From: Dyadobacter luteus
Lineage (GTDB): Bacteria; Bacteroidota; Bacteroidia; Cytophagales; Spirosomataceae
Assembly: GCF_003383615.1 (NCBI RefSeq)
Contig: NZ_QNUL01000029.1
Coordinates: 16,001 to 80,000, forward strand
Length of the DNA stretch: 64,000 nt
Reading direction: 5' to 3'
Part shown: positions 24,696 through 32,256 of the stretch, one piece after another
Layout: every line of letters starts with the position of its first letter
How positions within the stretch are numbered: the stretch's first letter is position 1
The notes under the pieces: model-generated
What the model was told of the DNA's origin: nothing
Seen by the model: the letters and a program-made list of their open reading frames with translations, nothing else
Databases searched by the model: none
Position numbers and translations under genes: made by a program

Positions 24696-26045
24696 ATGCT
24701 ACCAGTTGGATTACATACTTTATACGAACTTCAGATTATCTCGGAAAAAGTACATGAGGAGTCGATTCTCTCTTTTTTTGACAGGACCGTTTCTTACGGT
24801 GGAAGGGATTTGCTGAAAAAGATGATCCGGGAACCGAAGGAGTCGGTGGAGGATATCATTGAAGAGCAAGAGTTGCTGAGATCTGTTATTACCAATTACT
24901 CCTGGTGGGAAGTGAATGTTTCCCATGCTTATATCGCTGCGACCGAGTATTACTATGAAAGTAATATAGGGCATACGATGGCTCAGGATATTGTTCAGCA
25001 CTGGTTTCAGACGATGATGTTTGCCTATAAAAATGAGGCGGAATTTTATCTGATTCAGAGCGGGGTTACAGCAACGATCAGGGTTTTCAGAGCTTTGAAA
25101 AGAACAGTTTGGCAGCTCTCTTATATGGATGTGCCGGATTCCTTTAAAAAGGATTTTGAGTTTATAGTGGCTTTCCTCGACTCGCTGATGTTACGTCCCT
25201 ATATGCAGGAAGAGGATAGGGGTATAAGTAAAATGAGTGTTTTTCATCTGGATTACTTCTTGCGAAAGCAATGTAAAGATGAGTTCAGACGGATGCTTGA
25301 TATACTGTACAAGCTGGATGCCATGTTGTCTATTGCTATGACGGCCCGTGATCATGCGTTGTATTTTCCGGAATTTGTCTCTGATGACGGAGTTCTTGAA
25401 GTATCTGATTTGTGGCATCCCTTGCTTCAGAATCCCGTCAAAAATGGTTGTACACTCACAAGAGAGTCAGGTATTTGTATACTTACAGGAGCCAATACCA
25501 GCGGAAAAACGACCTTTTTAAAAGCGTTGGGCATTTCTGTTTATCTGGCACATCTGGGCTGGCCGGTTCCGGCGGCTAAGCTGCAACTTTCTTTTTCGGA
25601 TCGGCTGTTTACTTCCATACATCTCTCTGATGATCTTACCCTCGGATACAGTCATTTTTACAATGAAATCATGAGAATTAAAGAGATTGCTCAGGCGCTG
25701 GCTAACGGAAAAAGGTGTTTGGTGTTAATAGATGAGCTGTTCAGAGGTACAAATCAGGAAGATGCGCTGCACTGTTCGGGTACCGTTGTGAATGGCTTTC
25801 TCAATTATTCAACGTCAGTTTTTGTGATCTCTACACACCTCATGGAGCTTTTGAAGAATTACGAAAAGAACCCTTACATCAGGTTCAATTGTTTCAAGAC
25901 GATGATTACCCGGGATGGATTTGAAAATACTTACAAGCTGGAAGATGGCGTAGCAACCGAAAAGGTAGGTAAACTGATCATGGAAAATGTTGGGATTCCT
26001 GAGTTGCTGGAAGGTAATAAAAGCATAAAGCCCTCACAAAGGTGA
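24696..26045 (+). CDS. MutS-related ATPase without mismatch-recognition domain
   Basis: Protein of 449 residues. The N-terminal part (to about 250) corresponds only to the helical lever/core region of MutS. The mismatch-binding domain I with the Phe-x-Glu wedge and the connector are missing. The C-terminal ATPase is complete: Walker A GANTSGKT (265-272), the STHLSDDLTLGYSHF-type signature region, Walker B LVLIDELFRGTN (342-353) with the dimer-forming glycine, and STHLMELL. There is no Smr or KOW domain, so it is not MutS2. Such short MutS-like proteins occur in Bacteroidota; their role is not known. The gene faces away from the ABC pair. Its stop lies inside a terminator-like hairpin. Confidence 0.85.
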   Translation: MLPVGLHTLYELQIISEKVHEESILSFFDRTVSYGGRDLLKKMIREPKESVEDIIEEQELLRSVITNYSWWEVNVSHAYIAATEYYYESNIGHTMAQDIVQHWFQTMMFAYKNEAEFYLIQSGVTATIRVFRALKRTVWQLSYMDVPDSFKKDFEFIVAFLDSLMLRPYMQEEDRGISKMSVFHLDYFLRKQCKDEFRRMLDILYKLDAMLSIAMTARDHALYFPEFVSDDGVLEVSDLWHPLLQNPVKNGCTLTRESGICILTGANTSGKTTFLKALGISVYLAHLGWPVPAAKLQLSFSDRLFTSIHLSDDLTLGYSHFYNEIMRIKEIAQALANGKRCLVLIDELFRGTNQEDALHCSGTVVNGFLNYSTSVFVISTHLMELLKNYEKNPYIRFNCFKTMITRDGFENTYKLEDGVATEKVGKLIMENVGIPELLEGNKSIKPSQR

Positions 26046-26053
26046 AGGCTTTA
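26026..26053. terminator. Bidirectional hairpin between the MutS-like gene and serS
   Basis: TAAAGCCCTCAC (26026-26037) pairs with GTGAAGGCTTTA (26042-26053). On the minus strand it is followed by TGCTTTTATT, which suits termination of serS. It contains the TGA stop of the MutS-like gene. Confidence 0.55.
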
Positions 26054-26077
26054 CATAAGTTTTTGGCGCGGATTCGA

Positions 26078-27370
26078 TTACTCGACCACATCAAAACCGC
26101 AATAAGGAACCAATACAGCCGGCACACGGATGGTACCATCTTCCTGCTGATTATTCTCTAAAAGAGCTGCAACAATACGCGGAAGTGCAAGTGCTGAGCC
26201 ATTCAGGGTATGAAGAAGCTGCGTTTTCTTATCCGCATTTTTGTAACGCAATTTAAGGCGGTTTGCCTGGTAGGTTTCAAAGTTGGATACAGAGCTACAT
26301 TCAAGCCAGCGTTCCTGTCCCGCAGACCATACCTCAAAATCATATGTTAACGCAGAAGTAAAGCCCATATCTCCACCGCACAAACGGAGTATGCGATAAG
26401 GTAATTCCAGCTTTTCAAGAAGGCTTTTTACATGCTCAACCATCTCGTCCAGTGCTTTGTACGATTCTTCAGGTTTGTTGATCTGTACAATCTCAATTTT
26501 GTCGAACTGATGCAGACGGTTCAACCCTCTCACGTGCGCTCCCCAACTTCCTGCTTCACGACGGAAACACGGTGTATAGGCAGCATGCTTGACAGGAAGC
26601 TCAGATTCCGGTACGATTACATCGCGGTATAAGTTCGTAACAGGTACTTCAGCTGTAGGGATTAAATAAAGATCATCCTGTGCATCGTGGTACATTTGTC
26701 CCTCTTTATCAGGGAGTTGTCCTGTTCCGAAGCCTGAATCAGCATTTACTAAAATAGGAGTCTGCACTTCTATATAGCCTGCTTTTGTTGCTTCGTCCAG
26801 GAAGAAAGAAATCATCGCACGTTGTAAACGCGCCGCTTTTCCTTTGTAAACAGGAAAACCTGCACCGGTAATTTTATTACCCAATTCAAAGTCAATGATC
26901 GGAGCCTGCGATTTTCCCAACTTGCGGATCAATTCCCAGTGGGGCAACGCACCGGCGTGTAAAGCAGGTTTTTCGCCCTTTTCAAGCACGTTTACATTGT
27001 CTTCCGCAGTGCGGCCTTCCGGAACGCTTTCATGCGGCAGGTTAGGAAGTTTTACAAGTTCTTCCAATAAAGCCTGTTCTATCTCCTTGTGTTTGTCGTC
27101 AAGCGTTTTGGAGCGTTCCTTAAGAACGGCAGTTTCTGCTTTGGCAGCCTCTGCAGCCTCTTTTTGCCCTGATTTCATCAAAGCACCGATCTCTTTCGCC
27201 TTGTTGTTGGATTCGGCCAGAACGGTATCCAGTTCCTGCTGCACCTCCCGGCGACTCTGGTCAAGTGTAATGATCTGATCTACGGCCTTCTCAGCATCCT
27301 TAAAATGCTTTTTCTGTAATCCTGCGATTGTCAGTTCTCTGTTTTCGCGGATGAAAATGGGTTGTAACAT
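26078..27370 (-). CDS. serS: Seryl-tRNA synthetase
   Basis: Class II synthetase of 430 residues that charges tRNA-Ser. The N-terminal 110 residues form the long antiparallel coiled coil (DQSRREVQQELDTVLAESNN, then ERSKTLDDKHKEIEQALLEE) that reads the tRNA. Catalytic motif 2 is around CFRREAGSWGAHVRGLNRLHQF, and motif 3 is near the C-terminus (LNGSALALPRIVAALLENNQ). ADSGFGTGQLP, PTAEVPVTNLYRD and GGDMGFTSALTYDFEVW complete the family pattern. It lies 66 bp downstream of lysC in the same direction and could be read from the lysC transcript. Confidence 0.96.
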   Translation of the reverse strand: MLQPIFIRENRELTIAGLQKKHFKDAEKAVDQIITLDQSRREVQQELDTVLAESNNKAKEIGALMKSGQKEAAEAAKAETAVLKERSKTLDDKHKEIEQALLEELVKLPNLPHESVPEGRTAEDNVNVLEKGEKPALHAGALPHWELIRKLGKSQAPIIDFELGNKITGAGFPVYKGKAARLQRAMISFFLDEATKAGYIEVQTPILVNADSGFGTGQLPDKEGQMYHDAQDDLYLIPTAEVPVTNLYRDVIVPESELPVKHAAYTPCFRREAGSWGAHVRGLNRLHQFDKIEIVQINKPEESYKALDEMVEHVKSLLEKLELPYRILRLCGGDMGFTSALTYDFEVWSAGQERWLECSSVSNFETYQANRLKLRYKNADKKTQLLHTLNGSALALPRIVAALLENNQQEDGTIRVPAVLVPYCGFDVVE

Positions 27371-27436
27371 ATGGCTGTCAGCTGTCGGCGGTGAGCAGGC
27401 AGCTTTTTAAAGTTTTAATCAATTTTCCCGAATCTC

Positions 27437-28795
27437 TTACTGAGCCGAGAATATATTTTTCATAGCATCTTCATAATAGAAAAGACGCTCGTTTAGTACG
27501 TTCAACGCTTCTGACTTGTATTTTGAATGAATCAGAAGAGAAAGGTTATGCTCGGATGCACCATAAGAAATCATTCTGATAGGAATGTTTTTCATCGCGT
27601 CGAGCACTTTAAGGGCGATGCCTTCTTTGTCCGCACTGAAATTACCTACAATACAAATGATGTTCTGATCGCGGTCGTGCTCTTCCAGGTCTGCGAATTC
27701 TCTCAGTTCTGCTGTAATTGCTTCCAGGTGTTCAGAGTTATCAATCGTTACCGACACGGACACTTCCGAAGTAGTGATCATGTCTACAGGTGTTTTGTAT
27801 TTTTCAAAAATCTCAAATACTCTTCGCAGGAATCCGTAAGCATTCAGCATACGTGTCGAATGGATATAGATTGCTGTGATGTTATCCTTCGCTGCAATGG
27901 CTTTAATTTCACGGTCTGAACTCTGGTTTGCGATCAGCGTACCAGGCGCTTCCGGTTGCATCGTATTTTTCAGACGAACAGGAACTCCTCTCAGTTTGGC
28001 AGGAGTGATCGTACTTGGATGCAGGATTTTGGCACCGAAATAGGCCAGTTCAGCGGCTTCTTCAAATGTAAGTTCTCTGATCGGGAATGTTCTTTTTACG
28101 ATGCGGGGATCGTTGTTGTGCATTCCGTCAATATCTGTCCATATCTGAATTTCGTCTGCACGAATCGCTCCACCGATCAGTGACGCAGTATAGTCTGATC
28201 CGCCACGTTTCAGGTTATCCACTTCTTCACGTGGGTTACGGCAAATGAACCCCTGTGTTACCACAATTTTAGCATCTGTATGCTGGTTCAATATACCAAC
28301 AAGTTTCTCTTCAATTGTTGCCATTTCAGGCTCTCCATCTGCGTCTATACGCATAAAATCAAGCGCTGACAACAGTACCGCGCTGTCACCTTTTTCTTCC
28401 AGATAAGCCTGGAACATTTTAGTGCTTAAAATCTCTCCTTCCGCAACCAGCTCTTTATCCTGCTTAATAGTGAAAGGTTTGATACCTACCAGAGATCTGA
28501 TAAAACCAAATTCACTTTCAATAATTTCTTTGCCTTTTGCGAGCCCCTCTTCCGTAGCATACAGTTCGGTAATAAACTGGTCGTAGTGCGCTTTTAATTC
28601 GTCTGTTTTTGCAATGGCTTGCTCTTCGTCGTAGGCTTTTGCCGACTCTCCAATGGAAAGAAGAGCGTTTGTCGTGCCGGACAAAGCTGAAAGAACCACA
28701 ATTTTACGATTGGAATCATTTTCAAGAAGTTCGCGGATCGAATGCATGCGTTCGGGTTTTCCTACCGACGTGCCACCAAATTTCCAGACTTGCAT
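27437..28795 (-). CDS. lysC: Aspartate kinase
   Basis: Protein of 452 residues, a monofunctional aspartokinase. It phosphorylates aspartate, the first step toward lysine, threonine and methionine. It begins MQVWKFGGTSVGKPERM (the K-F-G-G-T-S substrate loop). KRGGSDYTASLIGGAIRADE and the WTDIDGMHNNDPRIV segment form the kinase site. Two C-terminal ACT-type regulatory repeats follow (VDMITTSEVSVSVTID, then ICIVGNFSADKEGIALKVLD, IRMISYGASEHNLSLLI), so feedback control by an amino acid is expected. The next pathway enzyme, asd, is at 51302. A striking GTCA/TGAC array lies immediately upstream, where its promoter should be. Confidence 0.95.
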   Translation of the reverse strand: MQVWKFGGTSVGKPERMHSIRELLENDSNRKIVVLSALSGTTNALLSIGESAKAYDEEQAIAKTDELKAHYDQFITELYATEEGLAKGKEIIESEFGFIRSLVGIKPFTIKQDKELVAEGEILSTKMFQAYLEEKGDSAVLLSALDFMRIDADGEPEMATIEEKLVGILNQHTDAKIVVTQGFICRNPREEVDNLKRGGSDYTASLIGGAIRADEIQIWTDIDGMHNNDPRIVKRTFPIRELTFEEAAELAYFGAKILHPSTITPAKLRGVPVRLKNTMQPEAPGTLIANQSSDREIKAIAAKDNITAIYIHSTRMLNAYGFLRRVFEIFEKYKTPVDMITTSEVSVSVTIDNSEHLEAITAELREFADLEEHDRDQNIICIVGNFSADKEGIALKVLDAMKNIPIRMISYGASEHNLSLLIHSKYKSEALNVLNERLFYYEDAMKNIFSAQ

Positions 28796-28838
28796 AAATT
28801 TATAGTGATTGATTTTTGATTACTTATTTTTTTGAACT

Positions 28839-29052
28839 GTCACTTATGGTCAGGTATTGTCAAGGATAGTCAGGAAATGGTCATTGATGGTCAGGAAGTT
28901 GTCATTGATTGTCAGAGCCGATCCTTGACTACGCATGACCATCTCTTGACTACAACTGACCACTCTTGACAATAAACGACCATCTCCTGACTACAACTGA
29001 CCACTCTTGACAATGAACGACCATCTCCTGACTACGCATGACCCCTCTTGTC
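28839..29052. repeat. Helically phased GTCA/TGAC array (inverted halves, 41-bp tandem repeat)
   Basis: Eight GTCA motifs start at 28839, 28849, 28859, 28869, 28880, 28890, 28901 and 28911. Then 13 TGAC-type motifs start at 28926, 28936, 28947, 28957, 28967, 28977, 28988, 28998, 29008, 29018, 29029, 29039 and 29049 (28977 and 29018 are CGAC, 29049 is TGTC). Every step is 10 or 11 bp. The right half also contains a 41-bp tandem unit (28937-28977, 28978-29018, 29019-29059). The two halves are in opposite orientation, since GTCA is the complement of TGAC. The array fills most of the gap between ribH and lysC, upstream of lysC. Confidence 0.85.
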
Positions 29053-29068
29053 AATACCAGACAATTGT

Positions 29069-29566
29069 TTACCTGACGAATATTTTGTCTTTAAGCCCTA
29101 CCATTTTGATGGCCGTCATCGCAGCTTCGTCTCCTTTATTACCGTGGACGCCACCTGCTCTGTCGATAGCCTGTTCCATGTTATTGGGAGTCAATACACC
29201 AAATATCACAGGTTTGTTATTTTGAATGCTGATATTTGTAATGCCCTGAGCAACAGCATGGTTGATATAATCATTATGCTTGGTTTCTCCCTGAATCACA
29301 ACTCCGATCGCAATAACAGCATCAATATCTTCACGTTGTGCATACCAATGTGCACCCAATGTGAGCTCAAAACTACCCGGTACATTTCCTCTTTCAATAT
29401 TTTGAGCCAGTGCACCGTATTGCAATAAGGTTTGATAAGCACCTTCAAAAAGCTTTTCAGTTATTTCGTCGTTCCATTCTGCCACAACGATTGCAAACTT
29501 TTTATTACTGATATCGGGAAGGTCATTGGTAGAAAATACACTTAAATTTTTATCAGCGCTTGACAT
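29069..29566 (-). CDS. ribH: 6,7-dimethyl-8-ribityllumazine synthase
   Basis: Protein of 165 residues, normal for this enzyme, which condenses the pyrimidine intermediate with a C4 phosphate in the penultimate step of riboflavin synthesis and assembles as an icosahedral or pentameric shell. Motifs visible: VVAEWNDEITEKLFEGA with the aromatic ring-stacking Trp, VPGSFELTLGA, AIGVVIQGETKHNDYI with the catalytic His, and VIFGVLTPNNMEQAIDRAGG. It lies downstream of a TPR membrane protein, separated by a strong terminator, so it is likely transcribed on its own. Confidence 0.95.
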   Translation of the reverse strand: MSSADKNLSVFSTNDLPDISNKKFAIVVAEWNDEITEKLFEGAYQTLLQYGALAQNIERGNVPGSFELTLGAHWYAQREDIDAVIAIGVVIQGETKHNDYINHAVAQGITNISIQNNKPVIFGVLTPNNMEQAIDRAGGVHGNKGDEAAMTAIKMVGLKDKIFVR

Positions 29567-29651
29567 AGCTTTTTAACTGTTTTGTAAATTTTATTATTAA
29601 CAGAACCTGAATCAGCTCAGGTAGTCATTTAAAACAATATATATCCGGAAC

Positions 29652-29690
29652 AAAAAAAAGGATAAAACCGTTATCGGCTTTATCCTTTTA
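29652..29690 (-). terminator. Intrinsic terminator after the TPR membrane protein gene
   Basis: GGATAAAACCG and CGGCTTTATCC (29660-29685) pair around TTAT with one mismatch. On the minus strand the stem is followed by an 8-T run (29659-29652). It ends transcription of the gene at 29711-30412 before ribH. Confidence 0.85.
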
Positions 29691-29710
29691 AGAACAGAAA
29701 TAATGAAACA

Positions 29711-30412
29711 TTATTTGCCGGCCTGTCCTTCCAATAATCCGATGTATTTCTTAGCGTTCACAACTTCCGAGGAAAGTGGAAACTCATCGATAACACGTTT
29801 ATACGTAGAAACAGCATCAGCCGCCTGATTTCCCTTCTCTTGTGCAAGAGCAAGTTTCATCAGATAAACTGGTGTAAAGAATTCATTTTTTTCATATTCA
29901 GAAGCTTTCTTGTAATAAGAAATAGCTTCTGCAGCTTGATTTTTTTCAAGATAAGCATCTCCTATCAGAGATTGAGCACGAGCATGTAGCAACAGATCAG
30001 ATGAGCTGAATGCCTGCAGACGAGTAATCGCTTCGTCATATTTCCCTTCTTTCAACAAAGCAACACCTGCGTAGAAAGTAGCAAGGTTACTTGCATCTGT
30101 TCCTTTGTAGCTATCTGCGATAGACAAAAGACCTTCGTTTCCACCACTACCGTTCAAAGCTTTTTGAAGAGAATCAGCCTCAAAATCGTAAACGACATTA
30201 GCAAGCGCAGTCTGTGCAGTTCCTTCCTGGCTATCGATATAGAAACGATAACCTGCAAAAGCTACAACAGCAAGCAAAATAACGCCGCCGATACCGAAAA
30301 CCACACTACGGTTTTTCAGGAAGAAAACTTCTGCTTTACTGATTTGTCCGGCCAGAGCCTCGGGTGTTTCAATAATTTCAAAACCGGACTCGTCCGTGTT
30401 TTTCTTGCTCAT
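29711..30412 (-). CDS. Membrane-anchored TPR protein (YfgM-like layout)
   Basis: Protein of 233 residues. A cytoplasmic N-terminus of about 35 residues is followed by one membrane helix (VVFGIGGVILLAVVAFAGYRFYI, about 38-60) and a periplasmic array of TPR repeats (ASNLATFYAGVALLKEGKYD, AQSLIGDAYLEKNQAAEAIS, YLMKLALAQEKGNQAADAVS). This layout is that of YfgM/Bacteroidota tetratricopeptide proteins, which serve as scaffolds near the envelope. Binding partner unknown. It has its own promoter (30439-30468) and a terminator, so it is monocistronic. Confidence 0.82.
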   Translation of the reverse strand: MSKKNTDESGFEIIETPEALAGQISKAEVFFLKNRSVVFGIGGVILLAVVAFAGYRFYIDSQEGTAQTALANVVYDFEADSLQKALNGSGGNEGLLSIADSYKGTDASNLATFYAGVALLKEGKYDEAITRLQAFSSSDLLLHARAQSLIGDAYLEKNQAAEAISYYKKASEYEKNEFFTPVYLMKLALAQEKGNQAADAVSTYKRVIDEFPLSSEVVNAKKYIGLLEGQAGK

Positions 30413-30438
30413 ATCAATTAGAATTCAATTTTGGAGTG

Positions 30439-30468
30439 CAAAGTTATGAAAACTTTATTAAGTCAAAA
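30439..30468 (-). promoter_or_regulatory. Promoter of the TPR membrane protein gene
   Basis: On the minus strand TTTTG (30468-30464), 17-bp spacer and TAACTTTG (30446-30439), both exact matches to the Bacteroidota -33/-7 boxes. The start site should lie near 30432, about 20 nt before the ATG. Confidence 0.65.
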
Positions 30469-30593
30469 CATCTTAGCACACAATTCTTTAAGTTCTTAAT
30501 ATTACTATACTTTCCGTTGTCAGACTTGTGTCATTTATATCCTGCATTTTGATAGAAATGAATGTCGTATCAAAATAGATTTAGCACGATAAA

Positions 30594-30639
30594 AAATAAA
30601 CGGCATAGTAAACAATATTGAATACCATGCCGTTTATTT
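30594..30639 (-). terminator. Terminator after glyA
   Basis: AAATAAACGGCAT (30594-30606) pairs perfectly with ATGCCGTTTATTT (30627-30639) around a 20-nt loop. On the minus strand the stem ends in TTTATTTTTTAT. It follows the glyA stop at 30657. Confidence 0.75.
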
Positions 30640-30656
30640 TCTATACCGGGATTGTA

Positions 30657-31961
30657 TTAGCTATACAATGGGAAATCTTTCATCCAGGTATTAACCTCCT
30701 GTTTCACAGCTGCTATTTTGCTGTCGTTGTCGTGATTTACCAATACAGTGTCAATCATATCAACGATACGAGCCATGTCTGTTTCTACCAATCCACGGGT
30801 GGTCATAGCAGCAGTTCCTACACGCATACCAGAAGTTACCATCGGCGATTTCTCGTCAAAAGGAACCATGTTTTTGTTGATAGTAATATCTGCTTTTATC
30901 AAAGTATTCTCAGCAAGTTTACCAGTCATTGCAGTTTCAACTCCGTTTTTAGAACGAAGATCAATCAGCATTAAATGGTTTTCTGTTCCGCCAGAGATAA
31001 TTCTGTAACCTTTTTCAGTAAATGCTTTCGCCATTGCCTGTGCATTTTTAGCAACCTGCGTAGCGTAGTTGTAGTATCCTTCTCCTAACGCTTCTCCAAA
31101 TGCGATCGCTTTTGCAGCAATAATGTGTTCCAATGGTCCACCTTGTGTTCCAGGGAAAACGCCTGAATCCAACAAAGATGACATCGTACGAAGTTGTCCT
31201 TTCGGAGTAGTGATTCCGAATGGGTTCTCAAAATCGTTACGCATCATAATCACACCACCACGAGGTCCGCGTAATGTCTTATGAGTTGTAGTTGTTACAA
31301 CATGGCAGTGATCAAATGGATCCTTAAGTAAACCTTTAGCAATAAGACCTGCAGGGTGAGCGATGTCAGCCATCAGCAAAGCACCTACCTGGTCAGCGAT
31401 GGCACGCAGACGCTCGTAATCCCAATCACGGCTATATGCAGAAGCACCACAGATCAACAATTTCGGTTTCTCTTTTACGGCAGTTTCCTCTACTTTATCC
31501 CAGTTGATAAGACCAGTTTCAGCCTCTACACCATAAAATACAGGTTGAAAATATTTACCCGAAATATTAACAGGAGAACCATGAGAAAGGTGTCCGCCAT
31601 GTGCCAGGTTGAAGCCCATAATTTTGTCGCCAGGATTAAGGCAGGCCAAAAATACAGCTGTATTCGCCTGTGCACCTGAGTGAGGCTGCACATTGGCCCA
31701 AGTTGCTCCGAAAAGTTCCTTAAGTCTGTCGATTGCGATTTGCTCGATTTCATCTACAACCTCACATCCTCCGTAATATCTTTTTCCAGGAAGTCCTTCG
31801 GCGTATTTATTAGTTAGCACACTTCCGGCAGCTTCCATTACCTGTTTTGAGGTAAAGTTCTCGGAAGCAATCAGTTCGATACCTTCTTCCTGACGATTTT
31901 TTTCTTTATTGATCAGGTCGAAAATGGCAGTGTCACGTACAACGCTTGTGAGTGTAGACAT
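30657..31961 (-). CDS. glyA: Serine hydroxymethyltransferase
   Basis: PLP enzyme of 434 residues. It interconverts serine and glycine with tetrahydrofolate, the main source of one-carbon units. Family motifs: ELIASENFTSKQVMEAAGS, TNKYAEGLPGKRYYGGCE, NVQPHSGAQANTAVF, and the PLP lysine in TTTTHKTLRGPRGGVI. DITINKNMVPFDEKSPMVTS and RVGTAAMTTRG stand near the C-terminus. A TATTTTTG promoter box lies 42 bp upstream and a strong terminator follows, so it is a single-gene unit. Confidence 0.97.
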   Translation of the reverse strand: MSTLTSVVRDTAIFDLINKEKNRQEEGIELIASENFTSKQVMEAAGSVLTNKYAEGLPGKRYYGGCEVVDEIEQIAIDRLKELFGATWANVQPHSGAQANTAVFLACLNPGDKIMGFNLAHGGHLSHGSPVNISGKYFQPVFYGVEAETGLINWDKVEETAVKEKPKLLICGASAYSRDWDYERLRAIADQVGALLMADIAHPAGLIAKGLLKDPFDHCHVVTTTTHKTLRGPRGGVIMMRNDFENPFGITTPKGQLRTMSSLLDSGVFPGTQGGPLEHIIAAKAIAFGEALGEGYYNYATQVAKNAQAMAKAFTEKGYRIISGGTENHLMLIDLRSKNGVETAMTGKLAENTLIKADITINKNMVPFDEKSPMVTSGMRVGTAAMTTRGLVETDMARIVDMIDTVLVNHDNDSKIAAVKQEVNTWMKDFPLYS

Positions 31962-32002
31962 GGGATTTAACAGAAAAATGATGTTGAATGTAGATTAAGC
32001 CG

Positions 32003-32010
32003 CAAAAATA
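32003..32010 (-). promoter_or_regulatory. -7 element of glyA
   Basis: The minus strand reads TATTTTTG, exact TAnnTTTG. The leader to the ATG at 31961 is about 35 nt. The rest of 31962-32256 holds only AT-rich sequence and the divergent promoter of the nagB fusion. Confidence 0.5.
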
Positions 32011-32175
32011 CAAGCAATTATCGTGGAAAGAAAAAATACACAACACTTTCTCCTTAATGGTAGTCACTTCATGCTTTAAATACAGTATAAACCGGTAGCC
32101 TTTTAGTGTTTTCAAAGAGTATATTCAGGGAAAAGTTATTTTTAAATTTTTTTAATAATATTGACTTTCGAATCG

Positions 32176-32183
32176 TATTTTTG
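32176..32183 (+). promoter_or_regulatory. -7 element of the NagB/PIG-L fusion gene
   Basis: TATTTTTG is an exact TAnnTTTG match. The leader to the ATG at 32257 is about 65 nt and includes an imperfect AAGCAGG-type repeat (GTAAGCAGG, then AACCTGCTTAC) that could fold into a hairpin. Confidence 0.5.
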
Positions 32184-32256
32184 TAAATCGATGCGTAAGC
32201 AGGGACTTCGAAACCTGCTTACTTCCTATTCTTAAAATCCCGTCAAACAACCACAA

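Noticed and set aside
28839..29052. Very long RNA hairpin terminator from the inverted halves
   Set aside because: Only the tetramers are complementary; the linkers between them do not pair, so the predicted stem would be broken every few bases. It also lacks a T-run end.
28839..29059. CRISPR array
   Set aside because: The repeated element is 41 bp with no unique spacers, the core is only four bases, and there are no cas genes. It is a tandem/phased array.
29007..29428. Open frames on the plus strand over ribH and the repeat
   Set aside because: They are antisense to ribH or made of repeat sequence; codon pattern does not support translation.
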